The notes beneath the pieces are model-generated. The model had not been told where the DNA came from and ran no database searches. It was given only the letters and a program-made list of their open reading frames with translations. From Stephanodiscus triporus (lineage: Eukaryota; Bacillariophyta; Thalassiosirophyceae; Thalassiosirales; Thalassiosiraceae): a stretch of DNA of 21,774 nucleotides. Location of the stretch: NCBI GenBank assembly GCA_036939755.1, contig JALLAZ010000142.1, forward strand, positions 1-21,774. Reading direction: 5' to 3'. Below are positions 1 through 9,900 of the stretch, in pieces (the stretch's first letter is position 1; every line of letters starts with the position of its first letter). The position numbers and the translations under genes were made by a program.

Positions 1-652
1 CACATGGCCGCTTTGGTCCTATGTTACAAGCTTTCCTTACGACATCCACTCATCCACCCCAGAAACCATGGCGAACATCACATTCTAACACAAAATACCA
101 TCGTCCACATGCAAACTTAATGTACTCTTGAGCATCAACCCCCCCATGTCCACTCGAAATACTCACCACCGCAGATATCAACTGGAGTGAATCTATGTCT
201 CAAACTAGAAGGACGTTTTTTGGAAACTCATACACTGCACCTACACCAAGTATGCACACAATACAACTCCTAGGACTTGGTATCTCAAAAGCATATAGCT
301 CGTTATTATGTTCGGCCACACGTACCTTCAAACTACCTCCAACCGCCCCTAGCTTTGACCTATTCTCATTCCTTACTGATGAAGATACTTACTTGGTACG
401 TATGTAGCTTCCTAAACTACTCTAGATATAGAGAGCTACTGAACAGTACGAAGGGAAGTATCTCGATTTTTCCCTTGTCGCAATTGTGCGCAGACGACGA
501 CAAAACACTCGCTCCCCTCCTTCGACCCCCCCCCCGCCGCCCTATCCACTTCTGATCGGCGTCGCTCTGCTAATTGAGCTGGCGCAGCGTCATCATCAGC
601 ACACTAACTCCCTCTGCATGCACAACAGCCGGCCTCCAGGCAGCCCAACAGG
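1..652. other. Intergenic, no supported gene
   Basis: I see no convincing coding region on either strand. The short open frames here have no recognisable motif and unbiased composition. The last ~200 bases before the HD-domain gene are pyrimidine- and C-rich, which would suit a promoter and 5' leader, but I cannot point to a defined TATA or initiator element. Confidence 0.5.
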
Positions 653-1222
653 ATGAACGAGCAACTAATACAATTTGTGCGGGAGCACACCAAGCATTTT
701 GATGCTTCCCACGACATCAACCACGCCATAGCAGTTTACCAAAACGCTGTATTGATAGCAAAAGAGGAACTGCCTGATTACGACGACGACATACTTCAAC
801 ATGCGTGTTTACTGCACGATGTCTGCGACCATAAATACGCAAGTGCTTTGCCAAGACACGAATTGCACAAATACATTCACCAAAAGTTGTGCGATGAAAA
901 AGCTCAGGTTGTTATAGATGTTATTGATAACATGTCCTTTTCGCAGGAAGTCATGGGTCTTCGTAAGAAGCTGAACACGCCTTATCAAGATATTGTTTCC
1001 GATGCCGACAAGCTTGAAGCTCTGGGAGAAGGTGGCTTAGAAAGATGCATTGTCTTTACTGAGGAAATCGGTGGCGATGTGCCTAGCGACGTTGTGAAAC
1101 ATTGCCAAGATAAACTTCTCAAGCTGAAGGATTTCTACATCAGAACGCATACAGGAAAAGCTATGGCTGAACCTCTTCACCAAGTAATTGCAGATTATGT
1201 GCTTTTAACTTCTGATCAATAA
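653..1222 (+). CDS. HD-domain metal-dependent phosphohydrolase, intronless, 189 aa
   Basis: A small single-domain member of the HD superfamily (metal-dependent phosphohydrolases, closest in style to the bacterial YedJ/YpgQ-type proteins). The metal-binding set is visible and correctly spaced: H24 in SHDINHA, the H55-D56 doublet in ACLLHDVCDH, and D118 in SDADKLEALG. This covers the whole domain, so the protein is complete. The substrate cannot be read from sequence; relatives act on nucleotides and other phosphoesters. No signal peptide or membrane segment is visible, so a soluble protein is inferred. The ATG at 653 is the first one ahead of the domain, and the frame is open without introns. 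It converges on the helicase gene at 1323-3844, with only 100 bp between the two stop codons. Family confidence is high; substrate is unknown. Confidence 0.88.
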   Translation: MNEQLIQFVREHTKHFDASHDINHAIAVYQNAVLIAKEELPDYDDDILQHACLLHDVCDHKYASALPRHELHKYIHQKLCDEKAQVVIDVIDNMSFSQEVMGLRKKLNTPYQDIVSDADKLEALGEGGLERCIVFTEEIGGDVPSDVVKHCQDKLLKLKDFYIRTHTGKAMAEPLHQVIADYVLLTSDQ

Positions 1223-1312
1223 GCTATTTCTAGATTGTAAAATGTTGTACACAACCTGCACTTTCTATTTACACTCCAACTCTACTCATTGATTGAAGAA
1301 ACTGCCTTGGCG

Positions 1313-1318
1313 AATAAA
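1313..1318 (+). terminator. Candidate polyadenylation signal AATAAA for the HD gene
   Basis: A canonical AATAAA hexamer lies 91 bp after the HD gene stop and just before the stop codon of the convergent helicase gene. If used, the HD transcript would run a few bases into the 3' coding end of the helicase, giving overlapping antisense transcripts. This is by motif only; diatom poly(A) signals are often weakly defined. Confidence 0.4.
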
Positions 1319-1322
1319 AGTT

Positions 1323-3844
1323 TCAGCAATACTTTGCACTATTCATCTCTCGCAGCCGATTCAAAATGCTTGTAGCCGACTGGTGCTCAGCCTGCTTCTT
1401 GGTATTTCCCTCTCCGTTTCCAACGATATCATTTTTAGACAGCGGCGATGAATATACTTGCCTGCATCTGAATATATTGTCTGGCCCTTTTTCCATAGAC
1501 TCGACTTTCGCCACCGCTTTGGTCTTGGCACAATACATGTTCAAACACTCCAGTGGACTTCGCTCGCATCTTGCAGTGTCCTTCAATACGGAGAAGGCGG
1601 CGCGCTCGCGATCTCTTATTGATTGTTGTCTAGCCGTACTAATGTTTTGACTGTGAGTAGGATCAAAGCTTTTGATTATGCTCTCTTGGCGTGTCTTGAC
1701 ATCCTTCAACGCCGATAGTGGTCTGTCTTTGCGTTCAGACATGAGGGTGAGCGAGCTGGTCTTTTGTCTAGCCCTCCCAAATCGTTGACAGAGCTCGACC
1801 GTATCCTTCAAATGGTCATAACTTATGACAACATTGGCTTCCGGAACATCAAATCCCTGAGCAATGAAATATGAGAATCGTCTACAACGAAAAGTGCTCA
1901 CCAAACGTAACATTTACTCACCTCTTCAATTACAGATGTTGCGACGATCACATTGATTGTCCCTTTCCGGAAGTCATCAATGCATTTTGCGGCTTCTCCT
2001 GGCCTTACCTTTATGGTTGGCGTTATGCGGCTGTTTCTCGCGGCGACACTGACAGAATTGTGCAGCCATAAGAAACAACCATGAATAGTAACAAAAAAAG
2101 TATCCCCGTACTACTTACTATCCAACACGCAGACCATGATCAATGCAAGCACTGTGGGCATTAAGATACCGAGATAACACATACGCAGATATTCTTTGCT
2201 GTACAAAGATTATACAACGGAAGGAGACTGGGTGGAAAATGCACAACAACAATAAATCAAGCAAGCTATTAAAACTAGTGTAGAAGTATCGTTGCACATA
2301 CACTCACTGCCTTTCCTCTTTCTTTTGTCAATTAAATTCCTTGTAAGTGATGCGAGCTTTTCGGACTGAATACTGCTGCATGTGCAGAGTTTTCTAACGG
2401 CATTCAATCTAACAAAAATAAGGGCGGCAATTAAGTACGCAGAAGTTCGAGTTCTAGTCCAAGATGGCACGATGTGGAGGTGGTTCAATCGGACGAAAGC
2501 GTCGAGGTTCCACATGTAAAAATGTAATCCAACGGTCCTTAGTCAGGAAAAACTCACGAGGACTCTAGACAGGGACTGAACCAACCTTCTATTAGAAAGC
2601 CATCGTTTATGGTCAGCCATTGTAGGGTTAGGTGCTCCTCTTCCTCCCACGATTGTACAATCATCCTTAACGCCACATACCAAATCTCTAGCCTTGCGTA
2701 AAGAATTTGTACTGCACTGCCTTGGCGAGATATGCGCTGCATTTTATGGGCATGGTCTTCCCATGAAGAGAGTTTAATTTGAGAAAGAGGTGATTTGAAT
2801 GGGTTGTCACTGTCGGCATCATTACTGTCGCATTCATCAATTTCACGCTCAATATAACGGACTACTTGATAAATTTGAGCTGCAAAATTAGTCGTTGTGC
2901 GTGCATCTATTCTCTTCATGAAAACCTCGTGCATCATATGCGGCAATCGCTCATTTTCTGCCATCCAACAGCCAATATGCATTGCTCGTAAGAAAAGAAC
3001 TCTAGAAATAAGGCTCATTTTGTGACAAACAATAGCCCGATCACACTTACCGGGCATCACGCCATCAGGCACCACCCAAGGCTTATGCATCGTCTCTATG
3101 CTATCATCCTGGGGAATGTACCCTGATTTCTTGAGCTCTTCTTCCGTTGGACTGATCATCTTTGATATTGATAAGTCATAGCACAGATTAGCCAAAGCTT
3201 GTTCTACAGCTTTGTGCTCTACTGCGTATGTCAGTGACGCTGAAAGTCCAACCACCTGAATCCTGTGTTTCTGATTTTCTTCCCATGCTTTGATACTATG
3301 CGCGATAACCCTATAGGGATGGTCCTTTAATACATGATGCACTTCGTCGAACACGCATGCGAAGAAATTTGACCAGCGAAACCATGTGTTATCAGGTTCT
3401 GTTTGTTGCAAAGTCTTGTGGAGAAAGTAAATGATAGTAATGTTTCAGTAATCAGTAGAGTATATAAGTTCGTATTCAGATGTTACTCACCAGGAACGCC
3501 TGAGGCGTTGATACGAGCACATCAAACTTGATTACTGGAATAGTTCTTCCTCCAAAGTAATCGGCAATGACGAAATCACTAACCCACTCTTTCAGCGCCC
3601 TCTTTTGCTGAGTTACCAAATCACATGTGGGCACCAGAAATAATACGGATGTGCACCTTGTCTCATGCGCAACATTTGGGCTCATTGCTTCTTTTGCAGC
3701 TGCCCTGCTGTTCCTTAATTTGAGACCTCGTAAAACGAACTCCGCCGCGACAAAAGTTTTACCGCTCCCCGTCGGCATTTTAACGATGGCATTTTCGTTC
3801 CCGATTGCGTCTACTACATTTTTTTGGTATGGCCGGAGCTCCAT
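1323..3844 (-). CDS. Dicer/RIG-I-type DExH helicase with C-terminal DUF283/dsRBD-like domain; 6 exons, 693 aa
   Basis: Proposed model: complement(1323-1856, 1922-2048, 2119-2227, 2308-2408, 2558-3414, 3491-3844). All five introns (65, 70, 80, 149, 76 bp) are GT-AG with GTGAGT or GTAAGT donors, and every junction keeps phase and restores a conserved motif. Domains in order: RPYQ start and Walker A MPTGSGKT (23-30), motif Ia FLVPTCDLVTQQ, Ib VSTPQAFL, DEVH box (141-144, followed by H), LSAS motif III (176-179), a helical insertion, motif IV CIIFVQQR (~442-449), motif V ATSVIEEGFDVPEANVV (~509-525), motif VI QRFGRAR (540-546). Residues ~617-683 carry LNMYC, as in Dicer DUF283, and a dsRBD-type GxGxTKKxAExxSAxxxL. 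There is no PAZ or RNase III, and the stop is followed by another gene, so this is a stand-alone Dicer-N-half-like protein. Likely role is ATP-dependent dsRNA binding or translocation in RNA silencing. It could also be a fungal- or nematode-type Dicer-related helicase. The helicase call is firm; the pathway is inferred. Confidence 0.9.
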
Positions 3845-4644
3845 CGCAATCAGAAGTGTTCCAAAGACGATTCAGCTGCTCAGCGTGAGTACCAAAAAGA
3901 CATCGCTCGACAGCTTTCGTGGAACGGCAACAAACACAATGGTCGTGAAGGCAACTGAGATTAGATTAGGGCATAGGGTTCATGTAAGGTGCTCTTCGCC
4001 AAATCACAGGGTTATCGTATTCTGAAATTTTCAGTCGGAGTACTGTGTTTGTGTGTGATTTTCGAGGCGCGCCTCACGTCCAGAGAGGGGAGAGGGAAAG
4101 CAAAAGCTAGATTGAAATTAGTATTAATTACGTTAGATCTACACGAACACTCCACTCACTCTGTGGAACGCCGACTTGGGCTGCCCTGCCAATGTGTTGT
4201 TGAGTGGATATGCCACACAGGTGTGGGGCGAAGAGAGTACAAACTCCCATCCAAAAGAGGCCGCAACTACCAACTACCACCATGAACTATCCCGCCACTA
4301 CCGTAAATGGAACCTGACTTGCCCACCAAAGCAGCCAACGGGACGCAATCAAGGAAGTAAGCCGAAGGTCTCTCGAGGCAAGATGGAAGAAAGTGGATTC
4401 TCCTGATATAACCAGGCAGAAGCCAACATTTCATAGTATGAAGCTTGGTGGGTGAAGATGCTGGCACGTCGCCGGCAAGTGGATCCAGGACAAGTCAAGA
4501 GCAGGAAGATCAAGATTCAATCCAGGCACGAATGATCTAGGCGTGAGGAAAATAAACAATGAATCTACGCAGTTGTGGACAGAGCAATTCATGGAAAAAC
4601 TTTCGTCGTGGCAGTGATTCAAAGTCTCACACCATCGAGACCCA
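3845..4644. other. Intergenic; upstream region of the helicase gene
   Basis: No gene can be supported. The first ~200 bases upstream of 3844 should hold the promoter of the minus-strand helicase. A short plus frame from 4456 encodes a basic peptide that ends after about 25 codons. It could be a decayed exon linked to the membrane-anchor frame further on, but nothing joins them with confidence. Confidence 0.4.
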
Positions 4645-4650
4645 ATAACC

Positions 4651-4858
4651 AAGTTTTACATTGCTGTTCTTCTAATTCTTCTGATTGCGACAGCTGCCAT
4701 AATTGGGGTCGTTGTTTCTCAAAAAGCACAGCATCCGCCAATGATGACGCGACTGCCTTCTATAACGAGGCACAAATATTACCCCTTCCTGATGAATCAC
4801 AACCTGTTAATAGTGATGTAGGTTTTGGAACCAGCGTTTCGCGTCTTCTGAATTCCTA
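4651..4858 (+). pseudogene. Possible decayed or partial single-pass membrane protein
   Basis: Frame 4651-4821 has no start codon but encodes a strongly hydrophobic stretch (KFYIAVLLILLIATAAIIGV then VVSQK) preceded by basic residues: a textbook single transmembrane helix. Downstream of about 4728 that frame becomes Pro/His/Met-rich and unlike a protein. The neighbouring plus frame (stop at about 4857) reads as a more natural acidic segment (ANDDATAFYNEAQILPLPDE). A one-base frame change near 4725-4735 would join the two. I infer a degraded membrane-anchored protein or an exon of an unrecognised gene; it may be chance. Confidence 0.3.
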
Positions 4859-5008
4859 ATTGTCGGGGCACTGGACGCTGAGTGCAACTGTCAAGAATCC
4901 TCTTCATCCTTTTGGCGCTGGCGATGGGCACATTTGTACAGTATTCGCCTCTGCATTGACCTCGATCTGTATTGGATCATCCGCGCTCGTGCCTGTCGAT
5001 TGCATTGA

Positions 5009-6400
5009 TTAATCCGCACTCACCACGGCACGGAATCGTTCTGCCATTTCTATCCCCAATCCGAACTGCATCAATTCACTTATTCGTAGATGATATCCCT
5101 CGTCATTCACCCAGTCGCAAAATACCCTTATCAGCGATACCCTCTTACCGTCATCATCGCTGTCATCATGAACAGTAGTTTCCGTCATCATCCTCCTTCC
5201 ATCACCGACAACGCCCATCCTCAGGAATTGAAACCCGTTCAACCACTTCACACTCTTCGGCTGGAACATCGTCGACTTCTCCCTCATGCATCGAAAGTCG
5301 AACATCGGCAAGATCTCTCCGTCCAATGCCTCCATGGGGATGCCGTCGAGTCCGAGGAAATCGATTATGCGAAGTACCTCCTCTCGCAGATTAGATTTCA
5401 TCCTCTCGTAGGATATTAGGAGGAGCGGCCTCTGCCTTGATGGGATGCTGCCGTTGCTATCGTTGTTGCCATTTCTGCTGCCGTTAACCGATGAAGAAGA
5501 AGAAGACGACGACGACGCGTTTGCATCATGATAACCATCTTCGTCATTGCGATATCGATTGACGCTAAACCCCTCAGCGTACGAAAGGAGGTGATGGAGC
5601 GGAGAGCCGAACGGCACGGAGCCGTCCATCCAATCCCGCGCGAAGGCGTCGAATCCGCTATCGTAGGTTCCCTCCCTTTGGTTCGACAGGTGGTGGTAGA
5701 AGGAGGCGCACACGTCCGGCAGGTCACGCACGACGTATACGAATTTCCCGCACGACGGCATCGTCGAATTTCGATCGTCGTTCCTTGTCGTCGTCGTCGT
5801 CGTCGTTGTCGAGTGTCGATCGTCGTTCCATGTCGTCGTCGTCGTCGTCGAACCCGACTCGCCGCCCTCGATCTCGCGGTCCGCCTTTGTTCGTCCGCCC
5901 GCATCGACGACTTCCCGCCCCTCCTCCTTCGGGAGCATGTCCCAGCGAAGGTGGGTGTTGAAGACTCGCCTACCCAGTCGGGCGTGATTCGCCCTCACGT
6001 CCTTGGCGAGGGGGGAGGGATGGGAGTCGCCGTCGCCATCCTCCCAGTGCGCGCCGACCTCGAAGAAGGGCGCGAATTCGGACACGTGATCGTACGCCTC
6101 GTGACGACGCGGCGGTCGCTCGTCGTCGTCACCGTCGACGACGTCGTCGTCACCGTCGACGACGTCGTCGTCGTCGTCGTCGCGATGGTGGCGATTTTCC
6201 TCCCCCCCGGAGGAGGAGGAGCGATGCCGCGCGTCCGCCAGGATCAGGGTCAGGACGATGTGTTGCGTCCACGTCGTGCCGCTCTTGGGGTAGGAGCAGA
6301 CGAAGACGTCCGACGGTCGTAGGGGCAGGGATTTGCATTTCTCGATCGTCGCGGGGGAGGTTATGGGGAGCAGTGGCATGGGGGGGAATGACGTCGACAT
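5009..6400 (-). CDS. PAPS-dependent sulfotransferase (Sulfotransfer_1), 463 aa
   Basis: A cytosolic-type sulfotransferase that transfers sulfonate from PAPS to an alcohol or amine. The 5'-phosphosulfate loop SYPKSGTTWTQ (36-46) keeps the key lysine K39. NTHL has the probable catalytic base H150. The 3'-phosphate site YVVRDLPDVCASFYHH (222-237) has R225 and S233. The C-terminal FLRMGVVGDGRRM (392-404) corresponds to the usual RKGxxGDWK, with K changed to M and W to G. Four low-complexity inserts lengthen it past the usual ~300 aa: Asp-rich 74-93, Thr runs 185-190 and 198-205, and a Ser run 296-304. The start is the ATG at 6400; an extension to 6475 would need a TTG start. No signal peptide or membrane helix is visible. 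It is divergent from the Sen1-like gene. Substrate unknown; the RKG change could alter PAPS affinity. Confidence 0.88.
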   Translation of the reverse strand: MSTSFPPMPLLPITSPATIEKCKSLPLRPSDVFVCSYPKSGTTWTQHIVLTLILADARHRSSSSGGEENRHHRDDDDDDVVDGDDDVVDGDDDERPPRRHEAYDHVSEFAPFFEVGAHWEDGDGDSHPSPLAKDVRANHARLGRRVFNTHLRWDMLPKEEGREVVDAGGRTKADREIEGGESGSTTTTTTWNDDRHSTTTTTTTTRNDDRNSTMPSCGKFVYVVRDLPDVCASFYHHLSNQREGTYDSGFDAFARDWMDGSVPFGSPLHHLLSYAEGFSVNRYRNDEDGYHDANASSSSSSSSSVNGSRNGNNDSNGSIPSRQRPLLLISYERMKSNLREEVLRIIDFLGLDGIPMEALDGEILPMFDFRCMREKSTMFQPKSVKWLNGFQFLRMGVVGDGRRMMTETTVHDDSDDDGKRVSLIRVFCDWVNDEGYHLRISELMQFGLGIEMAERFRAVVSAD

Positions 6401-6938
6401 GGTTTGCAGGGTGCAGGGGCTACTCGGCGACGACGCAGGCGGTGTGGACTGCGTGAGTGAGAAGACAGCACACAAGGACCGCTCCCGCCATAAGGAATTC
6501 CAGAGAGCAAAATGGCGGGCTGGTTGGTTGCGCTCGGTCGACTTAGGATCCCAGTACGAATTGTCTTGGTCATTGAAAGGGCCAAGCTTGAGACGACGGA
6601 ATGAAAACGATCAGGTCGGTGTTGAAGAGAATCCAACCAACGAACAAGCAGATGGCACCGGGACTGAGCTGGCAGGGCGCACTGAGGTGGCGGGCAACTC
6701 CGAGGAGAAGGAAAAGGAGAGGGCTCCTCTCCTATACGTGCGCGGTAGGCCTTGGAGCCCAGGAGTTTATCGCTCCCTGAGACTCCTTGGGCGACCACTA
6801 GAGATAGCTTGGGAAAGAGCCTTTATTGCTCTTCCCACTTTTTAATTATAATCTCCGATTACTAAGTTACACTCGGGCACTAGCACCGCCTCCTGCGCAG
6901 GGACGCGGCGTTACTAGTTGCATCAACAGTCGGGGTAA
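6401..6938. promoter_or_regulatory. Divergent promoter region between sulfotransferase and Sen1-like helicase
   Basis: 538 bp separates two head-to-head genes, so it should contain both promoters. It includes an AT-rich patch at 6838-6852 (TTTTTAATTATAATC), about 90 bp upstream of the Sen1-like ATG, and directly before it an imperfect hairpin (GGGAAAGAGC ... GCTCTTCCC, ~6811-6836). An open plus frame crosses the region (6333-6845) but resembles no protein and overlaps the sulfotransferase start, so I do not call it. Confidence 0.45.
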
Positions 6939-9900
6939 ATGCCAGCTCGAATAAAAGGGGGCATCCCATCGACCGAGTCGAGCACGAGCAGCGACGACCG
7001 CGATGGCGGCGAAGCGACCGGGAACAGCGAGTGGCCTCATCGCGAGGCCTCGCAACGACTCGCCCCGCCGCTGAACGACTGGCATCGGCAACGGCGACGG
7101 CGGCGGCAGCGCCCGACGCAATGGCAGCGGCAGCGGCAACGACGGCGCACCGATGGCCGTCGTCTCGTCATCGTCCGCCCCTCGTCCTCCGAAGATATCG
7201 AGATCCACGACGACGGCGAGGACGCCGAGTCGTTGGAGGGGACGCTGTCGGCGGAAGGGCGGCGGGGCTGCCGGCAGCAGCGGCGACGACGGCAGTGGCC
7301 GCTCTACGATCGGCTGTGTCGGTCGTACGGATTCTCCGTGGAGGTGGAGCGGATGTTCGAGCGACACCGGCATCGAGATGACGATGAAAATGACGACGAC
7401 GACATCGACGGCGACGACGATGATGACGACGAGGCTAGTGGGGCAAGGGGAGGAGGGCGTCCGCGTGTCAACAACTTCCTCCTCCTCGACGACTACGACT
7501 ACGACGACGGCGATTGCGACGGCGTTCGGGGTCGCCGTCCCGACGGACGGGTCGCGAGGACGATCGCCGCGCCGTTGCGTTGCGCGGGAGAGCGTCTCGT
7601 CGTTCGACTGCCGCCGCGGCCACTCGTCGGTACGGATACCCCCCGACGCGCGGGCCCCGCCTCCTCCTCCTCCTCCAACGACGAGGGGGGAACGAAGATG
7701 GAGGAAGAGGGATCGGACCACGTCGTCAACAACGACGACGACGACGTCGGTGACGGCGAAGGGGGGGGTAGAAACCGCGATGTCGCGAGGGGAGGGGGGG
7801 CGGCGGCGGCGGCGGGAGGAGGGGGAGGAGGAGGACGGGACGACGTCGTCCGCCATCCCGGTCGACGACGACGACCTCGACCGCTCGAGGACGGGGACGT
7901 CATCGAGACGCTCGACGGCGATCCCCGTCCGACCTTCGCGAAGCTTTACGACATGATGTGCCGTAGCGAAAAATTGGTCCTGGAGGTGGCGGTGGCGGAC
8001 GGGGGGAGGATCGACGATGGCGAGGAGGAGGAGGAGGTTGCTGGGATTGCCGACTGCGAAGGCGACGGCGACGACCACGCTCCTGCCGAGGCCGCTGTTG
8101 TGGAACGTGTTGGCTTCGCAAAGGAGGAGGAGGAGGAGATGGAGTTGACGACAATATTCTCCACCACCGCGGCGGACATTGCCAATATTAATGACACCAA
8201 CACCACGGAGCTCGGGAAAGTGAGGAAGAGAACGGATTCTCGCTGGGAGGCTGATGACACCGACACCACGGTGCTTGAGAAAGTGAGGAATAGAAGGGAT
8301 TTTTGCTTGGAGCATATGAGCAGCGGTAATGATAGAGAAGCGTCTGGGGAGGAGGCGAGACTGAGAGATCAGGATGTTCCTGGGAGAGATGAGGCATCCT
8401 TTTTCTCCTCCCACCAAGACGAACTGCTCCCATCGAACCATAATGATCAATGTCAACAGGTGAAGGTCGACGAGATGCTACTTGCACCACAACAGCGATC
8501 AGTCGAGATGGCGACTGCTGGTGCTGTTGCTGCTGGAACCAAGCTGTCCGAGAACAACTGTTGCTCCAAAGCGGCAGCTGCCACCATAACCACAGCAACC
8601 GACAGCTTGCCACCTTCATTGCTTGGTGATGATTGTCTCAATTCTACGTCCTCTTATCCCGCTCCCGTATTCTTTGATTGTACCAGAGGCAATTTTGATG
8701 AAGAGGATCACATATCATTATCATCTTCTTCCTCGTCGTCATCGTCAACATCGTCGTCTTCTGATTTCTCTAGTTCCAGCAACGATGTCAGTGTCATCGA
8801 TAGCAAGTGTAAAGAGAGGGAGGGACAACCACCGTGCGCTATTCAAACTTTGAATAAGATCAAACCAACACAACGACCAGCAAAAATCTCGACAGCAAAC
8901 TATCTCCCCATTAAGCACCCACCAACCGTCATGTCATCTGTTAAAGCATCAACATCAACAGCAACATCAATTGCTCCCACATCGTTGAGTCGGCTATGGC
9001 CAGATCCCTCTGATATAATTAAGGCGTTGACGCGATGGAAGCCTCCATCGGTTAGAGTGCGACGCAATGTTTTACATAGTGGCGGTATCAAACAGAGCGC
9101 GGTCGAATTTTATGGACCCATAGGGTGTAATAGCATCGAGGACTGCCACAATGGAGGATCAAAGGATAAACTGCAGTGGAACAATGGCAGTGCTAATCCG
9201 CTACTACAGTCCAGTACCTATGACGGTAAAAACAAAGATGAGGCTCCAAGGGAATTCAAGAATGCGAACGATATGATGAAAATAATGGCAGTACAGTTGC
9301 TAAATGAAGGTCTTTGTTCGCTCAACGGGGATTACCAAGCAGAGAGGAATGACAATGAAAGGTGGAATCGTGATTTATACCGTTTGAGATTGACTAAATT
9401 GACCGAAGTGACACCAATCTTTCAGTCTGAGTCACATTATGGCGTTGGCATCAAAATGTACGAGGCGCAATTTAGTTCGCTGGGGGATGGAAATATGCCT
9501 CCCTCAAATCTAAGCGAACTATACTGTATGCATTTTGAAAGCTGGGATACAAGCAAATTTGGCATTGTTGCACACGACTTCCCAACGACTCTCACATTCC
9601 GCAAATACAGCGAGGGAAAATCATTCTTGAGGCTGTGGCTGGTAGTGCATGAGAATGAGCAACAAACTAGACACACTGGCTGGCTGTCGCGTAAGGAATT
9701 CAAGAAACTTTTAGACCCACACAAAAATGGTCATATAGTTCATGAAAATGCCATCCTCACCGTTATGTGCTGTGGGTCGACAACCAACGTTGTGAGGCAG
9801 TTTGAAGCAATCAAATCTCTACCCTACTTATCTCCCCATTTAAAGAGAGCGCTGTTTTCGTCATTCATTGACAATCCTCCCAAAACGGCACCGACAACCA

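Noticed and set aside
60..210. Minus-strand LHVDDGIL peptide resembling a reverse-transcriptase xVDD box
   Set aside because: Only a few residues match, a stop follows directly, and no other copia or LINE motif lies around it.
195..555. Two overlapping plus frames upstream of the HD gene
   Set aside because: No motif, ordinary composition, and each about the size expected by chance.
5528..6322. 264-codon plus-strand frame over the sulfotransferase
   Set aside because: It is the antisense of a gene with clear PAPS motifs; its composition is Val/Arg runs from the triplet repeats.
6333..6845. 170-codon plus frame between sulfotransferase and Sen1-like gene
   Set aside because: It overlaps the sulfotransferase start antisense and shows no motif; a promoter region is more likely.
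6867..8456. 529-codon minus-strand open frame opposite the Sen1-like gene
   Set aside because: It is Val/Pro/Ser/Arg simple sequence produced by the GAC/GTC triplets on the other strand, has no domain, and overlaps a gene with clear motifs downstream in the same exon.
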